Below, one piece after another: positions 8,684-18,986 of a DNA stretch of 64,000 nucleotides. Source of the stretch: Thalassospiraceae bacterium LMO-JJ14. GTDB taxonomy: Bacteria; Pseudomonadota; Alphaproteobacteria; Rhodospirillales; Casp-alpha2. The notes beneath the pieces are model-generated. The model saw only the letters and a program-made list of their open reading frames with translations, had not been told where the DNA came from and did no database searches. The stretch is from positions 3,386,501 to 3,450,500 of the forward strand of contig CP134604.1 in the NCBI GenBank assembly GCA_021555105.2. Direction: 5' to 3'. Within the stretch, counting starts at the first letter, position 1, and each line of letters begins with the position of its first letter. Position numbers and translations under genes: made by a program.

Positions 8684-9159
8684 GCGCACCAAGACGCGCG
8701 GCTCTCAGGATGGTATGACGGACAATTTTCTAAACTATCCGTGTGGAACCGGTTAAAGGTGTAAGCTCATAACTGTGACAGTTATGCCCTCCTGGAATTC
8801 GATCATGATTTGGCCGACCACGAGGCATAATCTGCCCCCGCCAAACGCGGAGACTAGGCAATCCTTTTCGGGACAGTATCAGATCAAACGAGCTTGAGCA
8901 GAACAAGACCGTTCCGTAGCCTCGGCGAACGAATAATCCATATCGCTATTTCAAAATTTCGCCAGAGGTCCTTAGTCAGGAGCTGCTGAAATTCCTAAAA
9001 TGCGCAATGAAGCGGCGGCCCCGCTGTTATTGTCACAGACGGGCTCCGATCATACCGGGCGGCGATGAACGTGTTTCGCAATTTGTCTATCCATCGACCT
9101 CGCCGAGTGGTGACGGCTTGAAGCATATTCATCTGACAACGCCTCGTCGCGAGCTTTGT
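8684..9159. other. Intergenic region between convergent tctA and ABC ATPase genes
   Basis: A 476-bp gap. It contains a perfect 8-bp-arm hairpin CATAACTG-TGA-CAGTTATG at 8768-8786 without a T-run, which could help end either transcript. Small open frames are present but show no domain and no good ribosome-binding site. Nothing else was recognized. Confidence 0.5.
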
Positions 9160-9894
9160 TCACATACCGTTACCTTGACAAGGCTGTTCTGTGTTCTGAT
9201 TTTCCAGCCGCCCGTCCCGCAAATGGAAAATACGGTCGAAGCGGTCGAATATTTTCTCATCATGCGTGACGGCAAGAATTGCTGCATCCTGCTCAACAGC
9301 AACCTTGCGCAACAAATCCATCACGATACCCGCTCGTTGGGAATCAAGCGCCGCCGTGGGTTCATCCGCAAGGATGATCCGCGGACGGTTGGCGAGCGCG
9401 CGGGCGATCGCTACCCGTTGAGCCTCCCCACCCGAAAGATTTGCCGGCATAGCATCTTTACGGTGACCTACTTCCAGATAATCCAGCAACTCAATCGCCC
9501 GCCGTTTCGATTCATCCTTGTCGAACCCGGCAAGGCTAAGTACCACGGCGACATTATCGGTGATGTTTAGGAAGGGCAGCAGGTTGTGAAACTGGAAAAT
9601 GAAACCGACTTTTTCCAGCCGAAGCTTGCGCAGATCAGGTCGCAGCCAGTGTCCGTCATAGACAACTTCACCGTCGAGGCTGACCCAGCCTTTACTGGGC
9701 TCGACGATGCAGCCGATGACGTTCAGGAGCGTCGTTTTCCCCGATCCGCTGGGGCCAAGAAGCGCAACCACCTCGCCAGGATGGACCTTCAGACTGACAT
9801 CGCGCAACGCATCAACGCGGGTTTCCCCTTCGCCGAAATATTTCGAGACATTCCGCACATGCACAAGCGGCAATTCGCTTTTAGGGGGGCACAT
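9160..9894 (-). CDS. ABC transporter ATP-binding protein, MacB/LolD/DevA type
   Basis: The 244-residue ATPase has Walker A GPSGSGKT (47-54), the signature LSGGEAQRVAIARAL, Walker B RIILADEPTAALD and the switch His in AVTHD. This class powers FtsX-fold exporters such as LolCDE, MacB and DevBCA. The start at 9894 was chosen 2 nt after the permease stop, with GGGGAG upstream; the longer frame into the permease gene is a shadow. Last gene of a TetR-adaptor-permease-ATPase operon, so it likely energizes export of a lipid-like, glycolipid or toxic compound. Confidence 0.92.
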   Translation of the reverse strand: MCPPKSELPLVHVRNVSKYFGEGETRVDALRDVSLKVHPGEVVALLGPSGSGKTTLLNVIGCIVEPSKGWVSLDGEVVYDGHWLRPDLRKLRLEKVGFIFQFHNLLPFLNITDNVAVVLSLAGFDKDESKRRAIELLDYLEVGHRKDAMPANLSGGEAQRVAIARALANRPRIILADEPTAALDSQRAGIVMDLLRKVAVEQDAAILAVTHDEKIFDRFDRIFHLRDGRLENQNTEQPCQGNGM

Positions 9895-9896
9895 TG

Positions 9897-11030
9897 CTAG
9901 CTCCCCAATGCCGCTGCTGGATCGACTTTGAGCGCCAGCCGCACGCCGAGGGCACTGGAAAGAACGCAGACAAAGATGACTGCCGCAGCAAGCGCAAGCC
10001 CGTCTTCTGGCTGGAGCACGACGCGGCGCGGAAAATAGTCTTTGATACTCGTAATCAGCAACGCGCCGAACCCGAAACCGATCGTGCCCATCGCTAGGGC
10101 TTGCTGCAGAATCAGCCAAACGATGGTGCGATCTGCCGCGCCAATCAGTTTGAGGGTAGCGATCTCCCGAAGTTTATCCATAGTCATCGTGTAGAGGATC
10201 AGTGCGATGATAACGGCCGAGACGATCATCAGCAGAGCTGTGAACAGCCCGATCTGCTTGCGCGCGCGTTCAACAACAGAGCGCGTCAGGATAAGCTCCT
10301 GTTCATCATGGCTCATGGCCGCAAGGTGTTTCCAGCGCCGCGCCGCTTCTGCCACGCTTTCCGGCGGCACATTCGGGGAGACACGGGCGACAACAGCATT
10401 GATCGTATCCGTGTCACCGGAACCGGCACCTCGTGCGATTTCCCGTCGCGCCGCTGGTGGTGCCAACTCGAATTGAAGCTGTTGGGAATCTTTCAGCGTG
10501 ATGTAAATTACCGGATCTCCCCCGGAAGATACCTGCCCGTCGGTAAGGCCGACAACCGTGAACGTGTCGCGGCCCAGTTCCACACGACTGCCGGGTAACA
10601 GACCTGTCCGTTTGTCTGCCACCATTTCATAGTGGCCCCGGCCAATCGGTCGCCCCGTGGAGATCGTATCAGGCCCGCCGGGACGTCCGGGTTCGTAACC
10701 GACGACATAAAGCCGCAGCTTTTGACTGCCGTGACGCGTCTCGACGGATTGATAGGTCACACTGCCTGCCGCAATGACACCATGAAGCCGGGCGATGGCT
10801 TCGCGTGTATCACCGGGAATACGGGACGATTCGGCGAAAGGTCCGCGCGTACCGGATTCCACGACCCAGACATCCACAACAGGTGTACGAACCAACGTTA
10901 GCGCATCCTCCACCAACCCCCGGTAAATCCCGATCATGGACAGGACGACGCCCAGCAACAGGCTTAGACCGAAGCAGGTGAGCAGAAAACGCCCGAGATT
11001 GTGCCGGATATCCCGATAAGCTAGGTTCAT
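9897..11030 (-). CDS. FtsX-fold ABC exporter permease (DevC/MacB-like)
   Basis: The 377-residue protein has one N-terminal membrane span (about 13-36), a large periplasmic domain of roughly 220 residues, and three C-terminal spans with TMTMDKLREIATLKLIGA, the cytoplasmic coupling helix of the FtsX family. That topology matches DevC, LolC/E and MacB permeases, which use ATP to drive mechanotransmission rather than a channel. It overlaps the adaptor gene by 4 nt (ATGA). Because it is separate from the ATPase and paired with an HlyD-like adaptor, DevBCA is the closest described arrangement. Confidence 0.88.
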   Translation of the reverse strand: MNLAYRDIRHNLGRFLLTCFGLSLLLGVVLSMIGIYRGLVEDALTLVRTPVVDVWVVESGTRGPFAESSRIPGDTREAIARLHGVIAAGSVTYQSVETRHGSQKLRLYVVGYEPGRPGGPDTISTGRPIGRGHYEMVADKRTGLLPGSRVELGRDTFTVVGLTDGQVSSGGDPVIYITLKDSQQLQFELAPPAARREIARGAGSGDTDTINAVVARVSPNVPPESVAEAARRWKHLAAMSHDEQELILTRSVVERARKQIGLFTALLMIVSAVIIALILYTMTMDKLREIATLKLIGAADRTIVWLILQQALAMGTIGFGFGALLITSIKDYFPRRVVLQPEDGLALAAAVIFVCVLSSALGVRLALKVDPAAALGS

Positions 11031-12190
11031 GGCAACGTACCTTCTTGCACCTTCGCCGCACGGCCCTCGCGCAGCCCTTGGCGTGGCGCAATAATGACGC
11101 GCGCGCCTTCCGGCAGGCCATCGGTGATTTCAAGTCGGGAATCGAGTGTTCTACGACCAAGCACGACCTCCCGGCGATACAATTCGTCATCCTCCACGGT
11201 CCAAACCGTACCTTTGGTCCCGTCAAAATTCACGATTGCCGTTTCCGGAACCAGAAGCGCTTTGTCGACGACGCCGGTCGTAACGAAAATTTCTGCCTGT
11301 TCGCCGAGATAAAAACGATCAGGGCAACGGTCGCAGGCGATATAGACCCGACGCTCTTCGCTCACCCGGTCGCTTTCAATGTCGATACGGACCACGTGGC
11401 CAGGGAATTTTTGCCGAGGAAGGGAACGAAGGCGAACCTCGGCGGGCTGACCAACCCGCAGATCACCGGCGCGCGATTCATCGACATAGGCCAGCGCCCA
11501 GATGGTTTCCGGGGCAACTAACGTAAAAAGAGCTTCGCCGGGGCTGAGAACGGAACCCAGCTCTTTGTGGCGTTGGACGATGATGGCGTCATAGGGTGCT
11601 TTGAGTACGTGATGATCCAGAAGCACTTTCTCCACGTCGAACTGCGCGCGGGCATCTTCTAGGACGGCCTTTGCAACATCCACGTCGCTGATTGCCACAA
11701 CCAATTCGGCGTCAGCCACGTCTTGTTCCATTTGCGCTTCTTCGGCGGTTTCGACAGACACCGTTTGCCGAGCGATAAGTGCCTTTTTGCGTTTGTTCGT
11801 CTGCTTCTTCTGAGCAAGAACGGCGCGCGCCTTGCCGACGGCGGCTTCAGCCATCTTTACCACCGCTTCGGCATTGACCATTCCGGCCTTGGCCTTGGCC
11901 ACGCGGGCCGCCTGTTCGGCGCTGTGCAAGCGCGCGAGGACATCGCCTTCTTTCACCCGGTCGCCATGATCGGCATTTAGTTCAACAAGCGCGGCACCGG
12001 CCTCGAAACCTATTTTAGAGAGGATACGTGCCTCTACCGTGCCAAGGCCGAAGACCTGTATCGGTACATTTTCAGCGGGCCTCGCGACCTTCACCGGTAT
12101 TGGTCTGATAAAAATGAACAGTAATATGGCCGCCCCGACTGCGCCGACCCCCAGTAGGAACAAAACATATCGGACAAAACGTTTTCTCAT
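11027..12190 (-). CDS. Periplasmic adaptor (membrane fusion) protein, HlyD/DevB-like
   Basis: The 387-residue protein has an N-terminal anchor (about 7-28), a biotinyl-lipoyl half-motif (LNADHGDRVKEGDVLARLHS), a long alpha-helical hairpin rich in Ala, Lys and Glu, the second lipoyl half (KAPYDAIIVQRHKELGSVL) and beta-barrel and membrane-proximal domains. It bridges the inner-membrane permease to an outer-membrane channel; no TolC homologue is in this window, so a shared one is presumed. It overlaps the TetR stop by 4 nt and the permease start by 4 nt, giving a tightly coupled operon. Confidence 0.9.
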   Translation of the reverse strand: MRKRFVRYVLFLLGVGAVGAAILLFIFIRPIPVKVARPAENVPIQVFGLGTVEARILSKIGFEAGAALVELNADHGDRVKEGDVLARLHSAEQAARVAKAKAGMVNAEAVVKMAEAAVGKARAVLAQKKQTNKRKKALIARQTVSVETAEEAQMEQDVADAELVVAISDVDVAKAVLEDARAQFDVEKVLLDHHVLKAPYDAIIVQRHKELGSVLSPGEALFTLVAPETIWALAYVDESRAGDLRVGQPAEVRLRSLPRQKFPGHVVRIDIESDRVSEERRVYIACDRCPDRFYLGEQAEIFVTTGVVDKALLVPETAIVNFDGTKGTVWTVEDDELYRREVVLGRRTLDSRLEITDGLPEGARVIIAPRQGLREGRAAKVQEGTLP

Positions 12191-12816
12191 GATGCACCAC
12201 TTTCTCCGTCAGGCCCCGCGGTTCCGTAAGCAAGGCCCATTAGTTGCAGTTCAAGAAGGCGGTTTCCCTCTTCTATCAGATCGAAATTCCGGCCACTGAT
12301 AGACCACCTTACGGCAAGGCCCTGCACCAGCCCGATGATAAGATAGGCGGAATCGTCTGGATTGAGATCGTCGCGCAATTCACCCGCTACGCAGGCTTGC
12401 GCCACCAGATCGGCAATCAGCTTATGGAAGCGGTTCATCAGTCCAAAGAAAGCTCTCCGCAGGCCCTTGTTCTTGCTATGGAGTTCCCGTGAAAAAAGAA
12501 TGGCGGGGATCGCCGGCGTTGACTGGATCAAGCGCAGTTGCGCGCCGATCAGTTGACGTATCTTCTCTCTGGAGGTGGTGTCTCCGCTCTGAGCATTCTT
12601 CCAGCAAGTCTCCATCATTGACCCAACGTGGGCGGCCACCGCCTCCCATAGATCGTGCTTCTTCGGAAAGTGTCGGAATATCCCCGGCTGGGTAAGGCCG
12701 ACGGCAGTCGCAATTGCATCGGTCGTCAGCCGGTCTGGCCCAAGTTTGTCGGCCAGGCGAAGGGTAACGTCAATAATCTCAGCCTTCCGGACTGCGGCAG
12801 ATTTTCGGACACGCAT
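12187..12816 (-). CDS. TetR-family regulator of the exporter operon
   Basis: The 209-residue protein has a TetR N-terminal helix-turn-helix (about 12-58; LTTDAIATAVGLTQPGIFRHF) and a helical ligand-binding C-terminal domain. It is the first gene of the exporter operon and overlaps the adaptor gene by 4 nt. A long inverted repeat starts 2 nt before its ATG, so autorepression is likely. Unlike most TetR-exporter pairs the regulator is co-directional rather than divergent. Confidence 0.9.
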   Translation of the reverse strand: MRVRKSAAVRKAEIIDVTLRLADKLGPDRLTTDAIATAVGLTQPGIFRHFPKKHDLWEAVAAHVGSMMETCWKNAQSGDTTSREKIRQLIGAQLRLIQSTPAIPAILFSRELHSKNKGLRRAFFGLMNRFHKLIADLVAQACVAGELRDDLNPDDSAYLIIGLVQGLAVRWSISGRNFDLIEEGNRLLELQLMGLAYGTAGPDGESGAS

Positions 12817-12818
12817 GA

Positions 12819-12862
12819 TACCCAGCCTTAGTTAGTGATTAATTACTAACTAAGGCTGGGTA
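12819..12862. promoter_or_regulatory. 44-bp inverted repeat, probable TetR operator overlapping the translation start region
   Basis: Perfect 18-nt arms (12819-12836 and 12845-12862) surround an 8-nt centre. The core reads TTAGTTAGT..ACTAACTAA, a form common for TetR-type operators. The right arm supplies the only purine-rich ribosome-binding stretch (AAGG) for the TetR ATG at 12814-12816. In mRNA the same repeat would fold into a strong hairpin that hides this site if transcription starts upstream of it; alternatively the transcript starts inside it and is nearly leaderless. Confidence 0.75.
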
Positions 12863-12879
12863 CAGACTTTGTCAACCGC

Positions 12880-12999
12880 CGGCATTGTCACGTTACTGGC
12901 TATATAATTGACCGGCACCGTATATGCCGCACTGTAAGTCATTCTGCCTGCAGAATATTATGCCGAATATCAGGAAAGTTGATTAACGTGACAATGCCG
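12880..12999. repeat. 120-bp segment bounded by perfect 16-bp inverted repeats (MITE-like)
   Basis: CGGCATTGTCACGTTA at 12880-12895 is exactly inverted at 12984-12999, with 88 bp between. The interior is AT-richer than its surroundings and has a smaller hairpin (ATTCTG..CAGAAT). No coding frame fits and no target duplication is visible at the ends. It may be a miniature inverted-repeat element or a small structured RNA locus; it sits 41 bp from tRNA-Lys. Confidence 0.45.
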
Positions 13000-13040
13000 T
13001 TCAAGCAAAGCCTGACCGCAAGATCGAAAATCTACGAAAT

Positions 13041-13116
<76 letters not shown>

Positions 13117-13163
13117 CCAATGTGGGCCGGGCGTCGTCTGCCGTGGTCCCATGGAGAGCGGCG

Positions 13164-13192
13164 GATATAGCAAACCCCGCGCCCAGCCGCAA
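13164..13192 (-). promoter_or_regulatory. Likely sigma-70-type promoter of tRNA-Lys
   Basis: On the minus strand TTGCGG (13187-13192) and TATATC (13164-13169) are separated by exactly 17 bp. This would start transcription about 40 nt before the tRNA, a normal leader length. Called from pattern and spacing only. Confidence 0.5.
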
Positions 13193-13223
13193 GGAAACTC
13201 GCGCTGGCTCCGGGGCCCGGGTC

Positions 13224-14372
13224 TTACAACCCTTCCGCCTCGCCGCGGCGGCCGACCGGCACGTCCTTGTGCACGCCGACACCGATCACCAGCCCGAAGC
13301 CGATCATCAGCGTCAGCATCACCGTGCCGCCGTAGCTGACCAGCGGCAGCGGCACGCCGACCACCGGAATCAGCCCGGTTACCATGGCGATATTGATGAA
13401 CACATAAAGGAAGAACGTGGTCGTGATTCCACCAGCCACGAGGCGACCGAACTGGTTACGCGATTTCACCGAAATGATGATGCCGTATGTAATGATCAGC
13501 GCATACAGCACGATCAGGGCGAGTCCGCCGACAAGGCCCATTTCCTCTGCCAGCATGGTGAAAATGAAGTCGGTCTGCATTTCCGGCAGAAAATGCAGGT
13601 GGCTCTGCGGGCCGAGCATGAAGCCTTTGCCCGTCAGCCCGCCCGACCCGAGCGCGATTTTCGACTGAATGATATGATAGCCGGCACCGAGCGGATCTGT
13701 CTCGGGGTTGAGAAACGTCAGCACCCGCTTCTTCTGGTATTCATGCAGGAACTGCCAGGCGATCGGCGCCGCCGCCAGCCCGGATACCCCGATTACGGCA
13801 AATTTCCATAGCCGCACCCCGGCCAGGAACATCACAGCACCGCCCGTCATCGCCACCATGATCGCCGTGCCCAGATCGGGCTGGCGCAAGATCAGCGCCG
13901 CCGGAGCGGCAATCAGGGCGATCGGCACAATCAGCCGAGGGATCGACCCGATATCCTCGATCGCACCGGCGTTGAAATAGCGTGCCAGCGCCAGCACCAG
14001 AAAAATCTTCATCAGTTCGGACGGCTGGATATTCACGAACCCCAACGAAATCCAGCGTTGCGCACCCATGCCGACATGCCCCGCAACCTCGACCCCGACC
14101 AGCAGTGCCAGCGCCAGGAAATACAGCATGTATGCATAGCGGAGCCAGATACGGATATTGATGGTCGCGATCACGATCATCACCGTCAAGGCGACGCCGA
14201 ACCGCAGCATCTGGCGTTCCGCCCAGGGCTGCATCGAGCCGTCGGCGGCAGAATACAGCATGGCGAAACCGACCCCGGCGACCATGCCGATCAGCAACAC
14301 CAACAGCCAGTTGATGGAAATCAGCTTGCGTCCCAACGTCAGTTCGGGTGTCGAAAGGCCGGATCGCATCAT
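13224..14372 (-). CDS. rodA: Rod-shape SEDS glycosyltransferase RodA
   Basis: The 382-residue SEDS protein has about ten membrane spans and family motifs NIQPSELMK, RQPDLGTA and VGVPLPLVSYGGT. RodA polymerizes lipid II glycan strands in the elongasome together with PBP2 and MreBCD. Its ATG overlaps the mrdA stop, consistent with the obligate RodA-PBP2 pair. Last gene of the leftward mreB-mreC-mreD-mrdA-rodA cluster; tRNA-Lys follows 107 bp on. Confidence 0.97.
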   Translation of the reverse strand: MMRSGLSTPELTLGRKLISINWLLVLLIGMVAGVGFAMLYSAADGSMQPWAERQMLRFGVALTVMIVIATINIRIWLRYAYMLYFLALALLVGVEVAGHVGMGAQRWISLGFVNIQPSELMKIFLVLALARYFNAGAIEDIGSIPRLIVPIALIAAPAALILRQPDLGTAIMVAMTGGAVMFLAGVRLWKFAVIGVSGLAAAPIAWQFLHEYQKKRVLTFLNPETDPLGAGYHIIQSKIALGSGGLTGKGFMLGPQSHLHFLPEMQTDFIFTMLAEEMGLVGGLALIVLYALIITYGIIISVKSRNQFGRLVAGGITTTFFLYVFINIAMVTGLIPVVGVPLPLVSYGGTVMLTLMIGFGLVIGVGVHKDVPVGRRGEAEGL

Positions 14373-16321
14373 GTCCCCCCGTCCGTGCGGGCGACGACTT
14401 TCGCCGGCGCGGCGGTTTCTTCGCTGTGGGCAGCGTCGCCTACAGGGTGCGCCTGTGCGGCGGGCGCGGCGGCGATTGCGATGCCGGGACCGGCGGACCG
14501 GCGGTTATAGGCTTCGATCAGCACGTCACGGGCAATCGGCGCCGCCGTTGACGAGCCGCCGCCCCCGTGTTCGACGACAACGGATATCGCATAGCGCGGG
14601 TTGTCGACGGGCGCAAAGCCGACGAACAGCGCGTGATCGCGGTATTTCCAGGGCAGATCGTCGTTCTTGCGCACGCCCTGCTCGCGTTCCAGCTTGGAAA
14701 TGCGCCGCACCTGCACGGTGCCGGTCTTCCCGGCCATGGGAAATTCCTCGATCCCCGTTTGCGACCGTCTGGCAGTCCCGGTCGGATGATTGACGACCCT
14801 GTCCATGGCCTTGGTGACAATCTCAAGGTGTCCCGGCGGGATATTCAGCGACGGAATATCCGCCGCCGACTTCTGGTACTCGGGCGTACCGCCGATGGCC
14901 CGCGTCAGCCGCGGCGTAATCGCCCGCCCGCCGTTGGCAAGGCGTGCCGTCATCAGCGCCATCTGCAGCGGCGTCAGCAGAACGAAGCCCTGCCCGATCC
15001 CGGCAATCACCGTCTCGCCCTGATGCCACGGTTCGTCGCGCGTTGCGCGTTTCCAGTCCCGGGTCGGGATCAGGCCGCCCTGTTCGCCCGGCAGGTCGAT
15101 GCCCGACGGCGTATCCAGACCGAACTTGCGCGCCGTTGCCGCGATACGGTCGATACCCGTACGCTTGGCGACCTCATAGAAATACACATCGCAGCTTTCG
15201 GTTATCGCTTCCTGGGCATCGACGAAACCGTGCCCGTGCCGTTTCCAGCAGTGGAACTTGGCATCGCCCAGTTCGTACTCGCCGGAACAGTGGATCTTGT
15301 GATCGGGCGAGATCACGCCCTTTTCCAGTGCTGCCAGCAGCACCATCATCTTGAAGGTCGACCCCGGCGAATAGACGCCGGCGATGGATTTGTTGATCAG
15401 CGGCGAGCGTTCGTTATTGACCAGTTGCTGCCATTCGGCGGAACTCAGGCCGCGGTTGAAGTCGTTGGAATCGTAGCTCGGGTTCGAGACCATCGCCAGC
15501 ACGTCGCCGTTACGCACATCCATGACCACGACCGACGCACTTTCCTGGCCCAGCCTTTTGGCGATGTATTCCTGCAAGCCCATATCGAGGGTCAGCATGA
15601 CCTCGGCACCGGGCTGGCCCTCGCGGCGGCTGAGTTCACGGATCATCCGGCCGAAGGCATTGACCTCAACCTCGGAGCTGCCGCCGGTGCCGCGCAGCTC
15701 CAGATCGTGCACCTTTTCGATGCCGGCGCGCCCGACACGAAAACCGGGCAGTTTCAGCAGCGGATCCTCGTCCAGGTCTTTTTCGGAAACGGACGCCACA
15801 TAGCCCAGTACGTGCGCCGCCTCGGCACCATAGGGGTAACGCCGGCTGCGCCCGACGTCGATCATCAGACCGGGCAGGTCGGGGGCGTTGATTTCGATCT
15901 TCGCCACTTCCGTCCAGCTCAGGTTTTCCTTCAGCGTCACCGGCACAAAGGCGCGGTTGCGCCGTACCTCGCGCACGATTCTGCGTTTGTCGCCTTCGCT
16001 CAGCGTGACGATCTTCTGCACATGCGTCAGGACTTCGTCGATCTCGCTGCCCTTGACGTCCTCGGGGACGAGTTGCAAGCGGTAGTTCTGCTGGTTTTCC
16101 GCCAGCGGGCGCCCGAAGCGGTCGATGATGCGCCCGCGCGGCGGCGCCAGAAGACGCAGGTTGATACGGTTTTCATCGGCCAGCGTCGCATAGCGGTCGG
16201 CTTCGACCACCTGCAGGTAATACAGCCGCCCGGCAAGCGCCGTCAGCAATACCGCCTTCCCGCCGGCCAGCATCGCGGCGCGGCGGGTAAAAATCTTCTG
16301 GCGGTCGGGATCCCTGTTCAC
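14369..16321 (-). CDS. mrdA: Penicillin-binding protein 2, elongasome transpeptidase
   Basis: The 650-residue protein has a short cytoplasmic tail and one N-terminal membrane span (about 16-33), a PBP dimerization domain, and a transpeptidase domain with SPGSTFKMM (active Ser and Lys of SxxK), SCDVYFYE (SxN-type) and AGKTGTVQV (KTG). It cross-links peptidoglycan during lateral wall growth, activated by MreC. The C-terminus has an Ala/Pro-rich extension of about 35 residues after the catalytic domain. It overlaps rodA by 4 nt. Confidence 0.97.
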   Translation of the reverse strand: MNRDPDRQKIFTRRAAMLAGGKAVLLTALAGRLYYLQVVEADRYATLADENRINLRLLAPPRGRIIDRFGRPLAENQQNYRLQLVPEDVKGSEIDEVLTHVQKIVTLSEGDKRRIVREVRRNRAFVPVTLKENLSWTEVAKIEINAPDLPGLMIDVGRSRRYPYGAEAAHVLGYVASVSEKDLDEDPLLKLPGFRVGRAGIEKVHDLELRGTGGSSEVEVNAFGRMIRELSRREGQPGAEVMLTLDMGLQEYIAKRLGQESASVVVMDVRNGDVLAMVSNPSYDSNDFNRGLSSAEWQQLVNNERSPLINKSIAGVYSPGSTFKMMVLLAALEKGVISPDHKIHCSGEYELGDAKFHCWKRHGHGFVDAQEAITESCDVYFYEVAKRTGIDRIAATARKFGLDTPSGIDLPGEQGGLIPTRDWKRATRDEPWHQGETVIAGIGQGFVLLTPLQMALMTARLANGGRAITPRLTRAIGGTPEYQKSAADIPSLNIPPGHLEIVTKAMDRVVNHPTGTARRSQTGIEEFPMAGKTGTVQVRRISKLEREQGVRKNDDLPWKYRDHALFVGFAPVDNPRYAISVVVEHGGGGSSTAAPIARDVLIEAYNRRSAGPGIAIAAAPAAQAHPVGDAAHSEETAAPAKVVARTDGGT

Positions 16322-16343
16322 CCCTGTTTATCCCCTATTCATC

Positions 16344-16859
16344 CTATGACGTCTGCAGGAAAGCCTGCTGCCATCGTGTGAACATCCACGACAACACCGG
16401 GAACACGGCGACGGTCAGACCGAACTGGTAAATCGCCGAGCGCGCCTGGATCAGTTCGCCGGTCACGATCGACAGCAACAGCCATTCCAGCGCCAAGGCA
16501 CCGGCGGCAACGAAGACAAAGCCGATCCACACGATGACGAATGACTTGCCGGAAAAGAAAGACCGCTGCGCCAGCGCCGCGCCCAGAACGAGTAAAAAGA
16601 TCAGCGCACTGACGCCGACCGGCAGGCCGGACAGAAAATCGTGGATAATACCGATCAGGAACACGGCTGCCGCCGGCATCAGGTCCGGCCGGTACACGGC
16701 CCAGAAATAAATACCGATCAACGGCAGCATCGGCGCCACCTGCGCAAAGCCCGGGATATGAAACGGGATCGCGCCTATCACCAGCAAAACGAACGTCAGC
16801 GCAAAGGGGGTCAGATCACGGGCAAAGCGGTCGACACGGTGCCAGAATGACGGTTTCAT
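16344..16859 (-). CDS. mreD: Rod-shape protein MreD
   Basis: The 171-residue polytopic membrane protein has about five spans and the MreD-like stretch IHDFLSGLPVGVSALIFLL. MreD links MreC and the RodA-PBP2 complex to MreB in the inner membrane. The start at 16859 (MKPSFWHR) lies 4 nt after the mreC stop; a longer upstream frame overlaps mreC and reads as nonsense. Sequence conservation is low in this family, so operon position supports the call. Confidence 0.92.
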   Translation of the reverse strand: MKPSFWHRVDRFARDLTPFALTFVLLVIGAIPFHIPGFAQVAPMLPLIGIYFWAVYRPDLMPAAAVFLIGIIHDFLSGLPVGVSALIFLLVLGAALAQRSFFSGKSFVIVWIGFVFVAAGALALEWLLLSIVTGELIQARSAIYQFGLTVAVFPVLSWMFTRWQQAFLQTS

Positions 16860-16863
16860 CGCG

Positions 16864-17742
16864 TTACCTGGCCCCTTTGTCGGCGCGGCCGGACTTGAAC
16901 TCGATAATCCCGTCGAGGCCGTAATCCAGGACGTGCACGATCTCGAGCCTGGCCGGGTCGACGAACGGCTCGACCTCGATCCCGCTTTCACCGGCGACGC
17001 TGACGATGCCGACCGGCAGTCCCTGCGGCAAGGCGCCGCCGTGGCCGGAGGTCACGATCCGGTCACCTGGCGTCGCTACGACGTCCGGCGGCAGATGCAC
17101 AAGGCGCAGCGTTTCGCCGTTGGTCCCGGCGACGACGCCGCGCACGCGCGAGCTTTCAATGACGATGGGAATGCGCGAGTTCAGATCCGACAGCAGAAGC
17201 AACCGGGACGAACGCAGGCCGACTTCCTGAACGCGGCCGACCAGACCGGCGCCGGTGATTACCGCCTGGCCCTTGCGCACACCGTCGCGCGAACCGGCGT
17301 TGAGGATCATGGTGCGGGCAAAGGCGCCGCCGGAATCGCCGATGACCCTTGCGGAAATGGTTTTCGTGCCGGGTGCCGGGACGAAGTTCAAAAGCTCGCG
17401 CAAGGCCTTGTTCTCGGCTTCCAGCTTGCGGGCGATCGCCTGCCACTGCAAAAGCCGGTCGTGTCCGGCGCGCAGACGGGCGTTTTCCTCGCGCAGCGCC
17501 AGCAGGGTCTTGCCCTCACCGACCATGTCGTGAATCGCATCCAGCGGCCGTGAAACGAAATCGAGGATGGGGGCAACCGCGTCCGTCACCTGCGCGCGCG
17601 CGCGCTCAAAGGCTGCCGGCTCCATTTTTCCGACAAGCATGAGCGCTGCCGCGGTGACGATCAGGCCGATATACGCAAATCGTTGCGCAAAGGTTTTGAC
17701 CGGCGCGGCAATGCGGCTGATGGAACGTTCGCGGTCGTTCAA
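16864..17742 (-). CDS. mreC: Rod-shape protein MreC
   Basis: The 292-residue protein has one N-terminal anchor (about 25-42), a periplasmic coiled coil (about 75-115, LLALREENARLRAGHDRLLQ) and two beta domains with GLVGRVQEVG and IVTSGHGGALPQGLPVG. MreC polymerizes in the periplasm and activates PBP2. The start appears to be TTG at 17740-17742, with only a weak GGTGA upstream; no better start keeps the anchor intact. Confidence 0.95.
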   Translation of the reverse strand: MNDRERSISRIAAPVKTFAQRFAYIGLIVTAAALMLVGKMEPAAFERARAQVTDAVAPILDFVSRPLDAIHDMVGEGKTLLALREENARLRAGHDRLLQWQAIARKLEAENKALRELLNFVPAPGTKTISARVIGDSGGAFARTMILNAGSRDGVRKGQAVITGAGLVGRVQEVGLRSSRLLLLSDLNSRIPIVIESSRVRGVVAGTNGETLRLVHLPPDVVATPGDRIVTSGHGGALPQGLPVGIVSVAGESGIEVEPFVDPARLEIVHVLDYGLDGIIEFKSGRADKGAR

Positions 17743-17867
17743 ACCGTATCACCCAGTCTTCGCGTTGATGCCCAGGTTTCGCGGCCGAACCGCGAAGCTC
17801 ATCCGGCCACAGTAAACGACAAAAACCTGACCGTTACATGACGCCGCTCCAGCTTTCGCCGGACGGT

Positions 17868-18938
<1,071 letters not shown>

Positions 18939-18986
18939 TCACCGTTACCGACCCCCCGCACTTATAGAAAGCGAGGGGCGGAATTA

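Noticed and set aside
9007-9570. A plus-strand frame overlapping the ABC ATPase gene
   Set aside because: Antisense to clear Walker B and C-terminal ATPase sequence, and no domain in the part before it.
14567-16381. A 604-residue open frame antisense to mrdA
   Set aside because: It is a shadow of the GC-rich third-codon pattern of mrdA; the translation has no domain and mrdA has all its catalytic motifs.
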